Below are positions 59,338 to 64,000 of a DNA stretch of 64,000 nt, one piece after another. Position numbers and translations under genes: made by a program. Position 1 is the first letter of the stretch, and the number at the start of each line of letters is the position of its first letter. This DNA comes from Kocuria varians (GTDB lineage: Bacteria; Actinomycetota; Actinomycetes; Actinomycetales; Micrococcaceae), in the NCBI RefSeq assembly GCF_006539885.1, contig NZ_BJNW01000009.1, forward strand, positions 1 through 64,000, written 5' to 3'. The notes below the pieces were generated by a model, which was not told where the DNA came from, did not search any database, and saw nothing but the letters and a program-made list of their open reading frames with translations.

Positions 59338-62300
59338 TTCTCCGTCACCTGTCGTCCTTGTGCGCACAGCGGGCAGACCCACGGCACGGTGCAGTGGATC
59401 CCGTGGCCGGACTGCTGCGCGGCACCGTGGCGGGCCTCGAACCGGGTGCCCGCCACCAGGACGGCCGCCCGTGTGATGAGTTCCCGGGCCCAGTTCTGCT
59501 CGTCGTCCAGCGGCTCCTGCTCCTGGACGCCCGGCGCGGCCGTGGCGCCGCCGAGCTGCACCAGCAGCGCACCTCCCGGCTGGGCCAGCACGGCCCCCTC
59601 CGGCAGTTCGATGCGCTCCGGACGCCGCGACTCGTGCAGATCCTCCGGGCTGCTGACCCCCGCCATGGCTTCCCCGGCACCGGCCTGCAGCGCCACCTGG
59701 TAGGCGGCCAGCTGCGGGTGCTCCGGCAGGTCCTCCTTGGACGGCTTGTTCCTGCCGGTCTTGAGGTCGACGACGACGTGGCGGCCGTGGCCGTCCACCT
59801 CCAGCCGGTCCACCCGCCCGGTCAGTAGCGCGTCCCTCGCGGCACCGCGCACGAGCACCTCGAAGCTGCCCTCGACGCCCACGAGGTGGCGCCCGTGCTC
59901 GCTGCGCATCTCCCGGGCGTACTGCGCGAACTTGCGCAGCATGGTCTCGGCGCGCTCCAGCTCCTGGTCCCCGGTCCACCCGGCGGGCATGCCGAGCGAG
60001 GGCCAGCGGCGGCGCAGCTCCGCCACGAGCTCCACGGCGTCCGCGTCCGGCATGTGCTCGGCGATGTCGTGCACCAGCGTGCCGAGGCTGCGCCGCATGT
60101 CCGTGACCTCCGTGGCGCGGGCCTCCGCCACGAACCAGTCGAGCGGCGAGCGGTGGATGGTCTCGATCTTCGACGGCGACACGCGCACGGCCTCTCCCGG
60201 TTCGAAGAGGGGCTCGTCCGTGGACAGCGGCTCGTGTCCCCACCACTCGGCGGGAGACGCACCCCGCACGGGCTCCGGGAGCCCCGCGAACTCGTGCAGC
60301 AGGCGGGCCGCAGCCTCCCGCTCCTCCGGGGAGGCCGCTGGGCTCGTGACCGTGCGCCGCAGCGTGCCGGTCAGCTGGCGCAGGGTCAGGGGCTCCGGGG
60401 CGGAGAGCTCCTCCACGGAAACCTCCGACTCCTCCCCGGTGCCCGCGGCGACGAGGTCGACGAACTCCGAGGGCTGCTCGTCCTGCGTGGCCACCGCCGT
60501 GACGGTGAGGCTCTCCCCCGCCCGGGACACGGCGGTCGCGAACTGGCGCAGCTCGTCGAAGCGCACCTGTCGCAGCCTGTCCACCGCGCCGAGCCGCAGT
60601 GCCTGTTCCGGGCCGTGGTCCAGCGCGTCCGTGAGGACGTCCGTGCCGAGCAGCTGTCCGCGCAGCGCGGTGTTGGGCCACACCCCCTGCTGCACCCCGG
60701 CGACCACCACGTGCGACCACTGCCTGCCCGCGGATCCGGCCGGGGTCATCACCGACACGTTGTCCTCCGCGGGCGCGCGGGCCGCGAGCGTGTCCATGGG
60801 CAGCTCCTGGTGGTCCATGTAGTCCATGAAGGCCCGTGCCGTGGCTCCCGGCACCTGGTCCACGAAACGCTCGGCGGCCTCGAACAGGCCCACGACGGCG
60901 TCGAGGTCGCGGTCCGCGCGCACCGACTCGCTGCCGCCCGCGAGCGCACGACGCCGCCAGCGCGGCCCCACACCCGAGGCCTCCCACAGCGCCCACAGCA
61001 CGGACTCGGCGGTGGGCCCCGGGGCGTCGAGTGCGTCCCGGCCCTCGAGCATCATGTCCGCGACGCGTGACGCGGCGTCCGAGCGCACCTCCGCGAGTTC
61101 GAGCAGCACACCGTCCGCGAGGGCCTGGACCAGGAGGTCGTCGCTCGTGCGCCCGCCCCCGGTGCGCAGCTCGTAGCCGCGCAGCTTCTGCCGGATCCGG
61201 CGCACCTCCATGGGGGAAGCTCCTCCGATCCGGGAGGTGAGCAGGGAGACGGCCGCCGTGGCGGTGAGCATGACGCCGCGCCGCTGCGGATCGAGAGGAG
61301 TGGCCTCGACCTGCGGTGTGTCGGCCGGATTCGCAGCCGCTGGGTCCGGGCGTTCCCCGGACGTGGTGACCGCGCCGTCATCGGCGAGCGCCACCCCGCA
61401 CCCGTCCGCGTCGGCCCCCGGGTGCTCGTCCGCCACGGCGGGAGCAGCAGGTTCCTGTGCCGCCAGGAGGATGCGCAGCGCGTTGAGCAGCGGGATCACT
61501 GCGGGTTCCTCGCGCAGCGGCGTCTCCGCCGCGGACGTGGTGGTGGGGACGCCCAGGGCCGCGAGCTGGCGGGTGAGCGCATTGAGCTGGGAGCCGCTGC
61601 GGACGATGACCGCCATCTCCCGGTACGGCACACCGTACAGGACGTGCAGCCTCAGGAAGTGGTCCGCGCACCAGCGCGCCTGAGCGGTGGGCGAGTCGAA
61701 CAGGGCCACGCGCACCGAGCCCTCGCGCAGCGCGGATGCGGTGTCCGAGCCCGCGGCCGCGGCGATGTCCGACCCGCTCTCCGGAAGATCCCCCTCGACT
61801 CCCCCGACGCCGTGCGCTCCCAGCAGGCCCGCCATGCCCCCGACAGCGTCCGCTGCTTCCAGGGAGGGTTCGGGAGGATTCTCCGGGGCGCGGTTCGTGC
61901 GCGCTCCCGCGACGACCGACACCGCGCGCGCCACCCGCTGCCACGCGAGGTTGACCGACGGCGGCATGCGGTGGCTCGTGCCGAGGTGCAGGCGCTGCAG
62001 CGGATGGGCGGGGGTCCCCACGCGCTCCTCGAGGGTGCGCAGCAGGTCCGGCCGCGCACCGCGGAAGCCCTGCACGGTGGTGTCCGGGTTCGCGGTGAAG
62101 ACGGCGTCACGTCCGCGGGTGAGCACCCCGATGAGCCGGTGGGCGGAGGGCGTGGCCTCGTGCAGGTCGTCCACGAGCACCGCGTCCAGACGCTCCTGCT
62201 CCGCCGCGAGGAAGTCGGGGTTCTCCTCGAGCACCCGCGCTGCGCGGTCCACGAGCTCCGAGGGGTCGAAGGCGTTGGGCATGCGCAGCGCGCGGATCTG

Positions 62301-62951
62301 CTGGTACTCCGCCCGGAAGGCCGCGGCGGTGCGCCACTCCGGGTGCCCGAGCGGCTCGGCCCACGCCGCGAGCTGCTCCGGGGCCACCCGGTACTCGTTC
62401 ATGCGGTCGAAGAGTTCGCGCAGCTGGCCCCGGAAGCCGCGGGTGCCCAGGGCCTCGTGCAGCTCCGGGGGCCACACGACCGCGCTGCCGTAGCCGGCCT
62501 CGTGGCCGCGCATCATCTCCGCGAGGAAGGCGTCCTGTTCCGGTCCGGACAGCAGCACCGGTGCGGTGCTCACCCCCGGCAACAGGTCCTGGGTCTGGGC
62601 CCGGCGCAGGACGTCGAAGGCGTACGCCTGCCACGCGCGCACGAGCGGGGTGCTGATGGTCGCGGCGGCCCGGCGGCTCACGGCGTCCCGCACCGTGGCC
62701 GCGGTCTCACGCGAGGGTGTGAGGACCAGGATCCGCTGGGGATCGGTGCCCCGCGCGATCCGCTGCGCCACCCCCTCCACGGTCACCGTGCTGCGGCCGG
62801 TCCCGGGCGCCCCGAGGACGAGCACGGGACCGTGGCCCGGCGGGAGGTCCACGACCCTGCGCTGCGCCGCGTCCAGCGCCACGGGAGCCTGGGACCGGTC
62901 CGTGCCGCGGGGCGGGAGGACGCGCCACGACGGTTCTCGTTGCGTTTGCAT
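59334..62951 (-). CDS. adnA: AdnA subunit of the AdnAB helicase-nuclease
   Basis: A 1205-residue partner of AdnB. The N-terminal motor is poorly conserved: LVLGAPGTGRSTVTVEG has arginine for the Walker A lysine, and VLVDDLHEATPSAHRLI replaces the usual DExQ box. The C-terminal nuclease is complete, with LGTLVHDIAEHMPD, TGRVDRLEVDG and VVVDLKTGRNKPS. A Cys cluster near the end (CTVPWVCPLC) could hold zinc or Fe-S. ATG at 62951 (MQTQREPSW) begins the family sequence; the open frame beyond it is not coding. It is divergent from an exonuclease gene over 66 bases. Confidence 0.95.
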   Translation of the reverse strand: MQTQREPSWRVLPPRGTDRSQAPVALDAAQRRVVDLPPGHGPVLVLGAPGTGRSTVTVEGVAQRIARGTDPQRILVLTPSRETAATVRDAVSRRAAATISTPLVRAWQAYAFDVLRRAQTQDLLPGVSTAPVLLSGPEQDAFLAEMMRGHEAGYGSAVVWPPELHEALGTRGFRGQLRELFDRMNEYRVAPEQLAAWAEPLGHPEWRTAAAFRAEYQQIRALRMPNAFDPSELVDRAARVLEENPDFLAAEQERLDAVLVDDLHEATPSAHRLIGVLTRGRDAVFTANPDTTVQGFRGARPDLLRTLEERVGTPAHPLQRLHLGTSHRMPPSVNLAWQRVARAVSVVAGARTNRAPENPPEPSLEAADAVGGMAGLLGAHGVGGVEGDLPESGSDIAAAAGSDTASALREGSVRVALFDSPTAQARWCADHFLRLHVLYGVPYREMAVIVRSGSQLNALTRQLAALGVPTTTSAAETPLREEPAVIPLLNALRILLAAQEPAAPAVADEHPGADADGCGVALADDGAVTTSGERPDPAAANPADTPQVEATPLDPQRRGVMLTATAAVSLLTSRIGGASPMEVRRIRQKLRGYELRTGGGRTSDDLLVQALADGVLLELAEVRSDAASRVADMMLEGRDALDAPGPTAESVLWALWEASGVGPRWRRRALAGGSESVRADRDLDAVVGLFEAAERFVDQVPGATARAFMDYMDHQELPMDTLAARAPAEDNVSVMTPAGSAGRQWSHVVVAGVQQGVWPNTALRGQLLGTDVLTDALDHGPEQALRLGAVDRLRQVRFDELRQFATAVSRAGESLTVTAVATQDEQPSEFVDLVAAGTGEESEVSVEELSAPEPLTLRQLTGTLRRTVTSPAASPEEREAAARLLHEFAGLPEPVRGASPAEWWGHEPLSTDEPLFEPGEAVRVSPSKIETIHRSPLDWFVAEARATEVTDMRRSLGTLVHDIAEHMPDADAVELVAELRRRWPSLGMPAGWTGDQELERAETMLRKFAQYAREMRSEHGRHLVGVEGSFEVLVRGAARDALLTGRVDRLEVDGHGRHVVVDLKTGRNKPSKEDLPEHPQLAAYQVALQAGAGEAMAGVSSPEDLHESRRPERIELPEGAVLAQPGGALLVQLGGATAAPGVQEQEPLDDEQNWARELITRAAVLVAGTRFEARHGAAQQSGHGIHCTVPWVCPLCAQGRQVTEK

Positions 62952-62975
62952 GACCACATCAGACCACGGCGCTCC

Positions 62976-62993
62976 GACACGCATAACCGTGTC
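62976..62993. promoter_or_regulatory. Small inverted repeat in the adnA / exonuclease divergent promoter
   Basis: GACACG-CATAAC-CGTGTC has perfect 6-bp arms, inside the 66-base region 62952-63017 between the two starts. It could be an operator. It does not match the actinobacterial LexA box. Confidence 0.35.
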
Positions 62994-63017
62994 CGAGCCC
63001 GCCGCTACCGTGGGGCC

Positions 63018-63992
63018 ATGGCTTCCGCGCAGCTCCCCGACGACCCCGACCAGCAGGCGCTCTTCGACGCCCCCGCTCCGCCGCGGGCCCCGGACGACGA
63101 CGCCGCTCCCCCGGTTCCCGAGCAGCCCGCCCTGTTCGACGCCCCGGAGACCGGCGCGCAGCGCGGGACCCAGAACCCCGCAAAGACGGACGCGAGCGTC
63201 CAGGACACGGGCGTCCAGGGCAAGGGCACCCCTGAAGCGGACGTTCGCCACCCTGCCGAGCAGGACACACCCGCTCTCCACACCCACCCGACCGTGGACC
63301 CCGAGGCCTCCTGGACCGAGGGGCCCCGCGCGTGCTTCGACCTCGAGACCACCGGCCGCGACCCCCAGCAGGCGCGGATCGTCACGGCCTCCGTCGTGCT
63401 CGTCACGGCGGACGGGGACGTCCTGCGCGAGTGGGAGTGGCTGGCGGATCCCGGCATCGAGATCCCCGAGGAGGCCGCCGCGGTGCACGGGGTGAGCACG
63501 GAGCGCGCCCGCGCGGAGGGCCGCCCCGCCGCCGAGGTCACGGCCGAACTGGGAGAGGTCCTCGCCGGGTTCTGGCGCGAGGGCCTGCCGGTCCTCGCCT
63601 TCAACGCCGCCTACGACCTCACCGTGCTGACGCGCGAGTGCGAGCGCCACGGCCTGCCCGTTCCCGCACCCAAGCTCGTGCTGGACCCGTTCGTCCTCAA
63701 CAAGCAGGTGCACCGCTACCGTCGCGGCAAGCGCACACTGGGCGCCCTGTGCGAGGAGTACGGCGTGGTCCTGGACGCCGCACACACCTCCGCAGCGGAC
63801 GCCCTGGCCACGGAGCGTCTCGCCACCGCGCTGGGCGAGCGGTTCGTGGAGCTGCGCCAGCCCGCCGCGCGGCTGCACGAGCTGCAGATCGGGTGGGCCG
63901 CGGAGCAGGCGGCCTCCCTCCAGGAGTACTTCCGTCGCAAGGATCCCGGGGCCGTCGTGGACGGCACGTGGCCGGTGCACCCGCGTCCCTGA
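63018..63992 (+). CDS. DEDDh 3'-5' exonuclease (DnaQ-like), with clamp-binding-like motifs
   Basis: A 324-residue DnaQ-type exonuclease. The first about 100 residues are disordered and contain QQALFDAP (about 12-19) and QPALFDAP (about 36-43), both resembling the QxxLF beta-clamp-binding pentapeptide. The exonuclease domain shows ACFDLETTGRDPQQARI (D and E ligands), LAFNAAYDLTVLTREC and AAHTSAADALATERL, giving the DEDDh set. ATG at 63018 (MASAQLPDDP). It is divergent from adnA. It might proofread or trim DNA at the clamp; whether it serves DnaE is not shown. Confidence 0.9.
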   Translation: MASAQLPDDPDQQALFDAPAPPRAPDDDAAPPVPEQPALFDAPETGAQRGTQNPAKTDASVQDTGVQGKGTPEADVRHPAEQDTPALHTHPTVDPEASWTEGPRACFDLETTGRDPQQARIVTASVVLVTADGDVLREWEWLADPGIEIPEEAAAVHGVSTERARAEGRPAAEVTAELGEVLAGFWREGLPVLAFNAAYDLTVLTRECERHGLPVPAPKLVLDPFVLNKQVHRYRRGKRTLGALCEEYGVVLDAAHTSAADALATERLATALGERFVELRQPAARLHELQIGWAAEQAASLQEYFRRKDPGAVVDGTWPVHPRP

Positions 63993-64000
63993 GCACGCCG

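Overview
The window is high-GC DNA (roughly 70 percent by eye) with dense, short-gapped operons, many GTG starts and 4-base ATGA/GTGA overlaps. It encodes WhiB1, PdtaS, MtrA-MtrB-LpqB, AdnA-AdnB, UvrD2, an Rv3235-family protein and a DUF2342 metalloprotease, which together place it in the Actinomycetota. The gene order and protein character fit Micrococcaceae; a Kocuria species is my best guess. Nearly everything is core chromosome. I see no insertion sequence, prophage, CRISPR array or rRNA, and one tRNA (initiator Met).

Layout. (1) 12-6537, minus strand: a surface-glycan block with UDP-galactopyranose mutase (glf), a GlfT2-type galactofuranosyltransferase and a two-gene ABC exporter (wzm/wzt), plus a separate GT4 glycosyltransferase. 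(2) 6727-11379: a lone 1550-residue EssC-like secretion ATPase. (3) 11471-14198: a small membrane protein, then whiB1 and pdtaS convergent, the same pairing as Rv3219/Rv3220c of M. tuberculosis. (4) 14220-19221: CpaE-like and SAF/CpaB-like proteins, a short HTH protein, a conserved hypothetical, a LysM membrane protein and an Rv3235-family protein. (5) 19244-28560: secA, hpf, comF, lpqB, mtrB, mtrA, the classic actinobacterial secretion and envelope two-component neighbourhood. (6) 28648-33165: a MetE-like protein, chorismate mutase, mnmA, cysteine desulfurase, trmL. (7) 33251-39676: an HtrA protease, then a TPM-domain protein, PspA and a HerA/DUF853 ATPase that carries an in-frame TAG. (8) 39882-39958: the initiator tRNA. 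(9) 40192-47862: UPF0182, PDZ-Lon protease, DUF2342 metalloprotease, YgjP-like metallopeptidase and ThiF-like protein, resembling Rv3193c-Rv3196. (10) 48011-51522: an accessory catabolic island with a LacI regulator divergent from a Baeyer-Villiger monooxygenase and an alpha/beta hydrolase, and a palindromic operator candidate between them. (11) 51740-63992: DNA repair, with uvrD2, nudC, an APH-like kinase homologue, adnB, adnA and a DEDDh exonuclease.

The most interesting signals outside the plain gene list are these. An 11-mer, GACGACGCCGC, occurs at least 20 times on both strands and twice forms inverted pairs at gene ends. A terminator hairpin sits in the whiB1 leader. The HerA-like gene has a nonsense codon just after its P-loop. 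The EssC-like ATPase has no visible type VII partners. A galactofuranan-type cluster sits in what looks like a non-mycolate actinobacterium. A 22-bp tandem repeat lies between nudC and the kinase homologue. All functional statements rest on motifs and remembered family knowledge; no database search was run.
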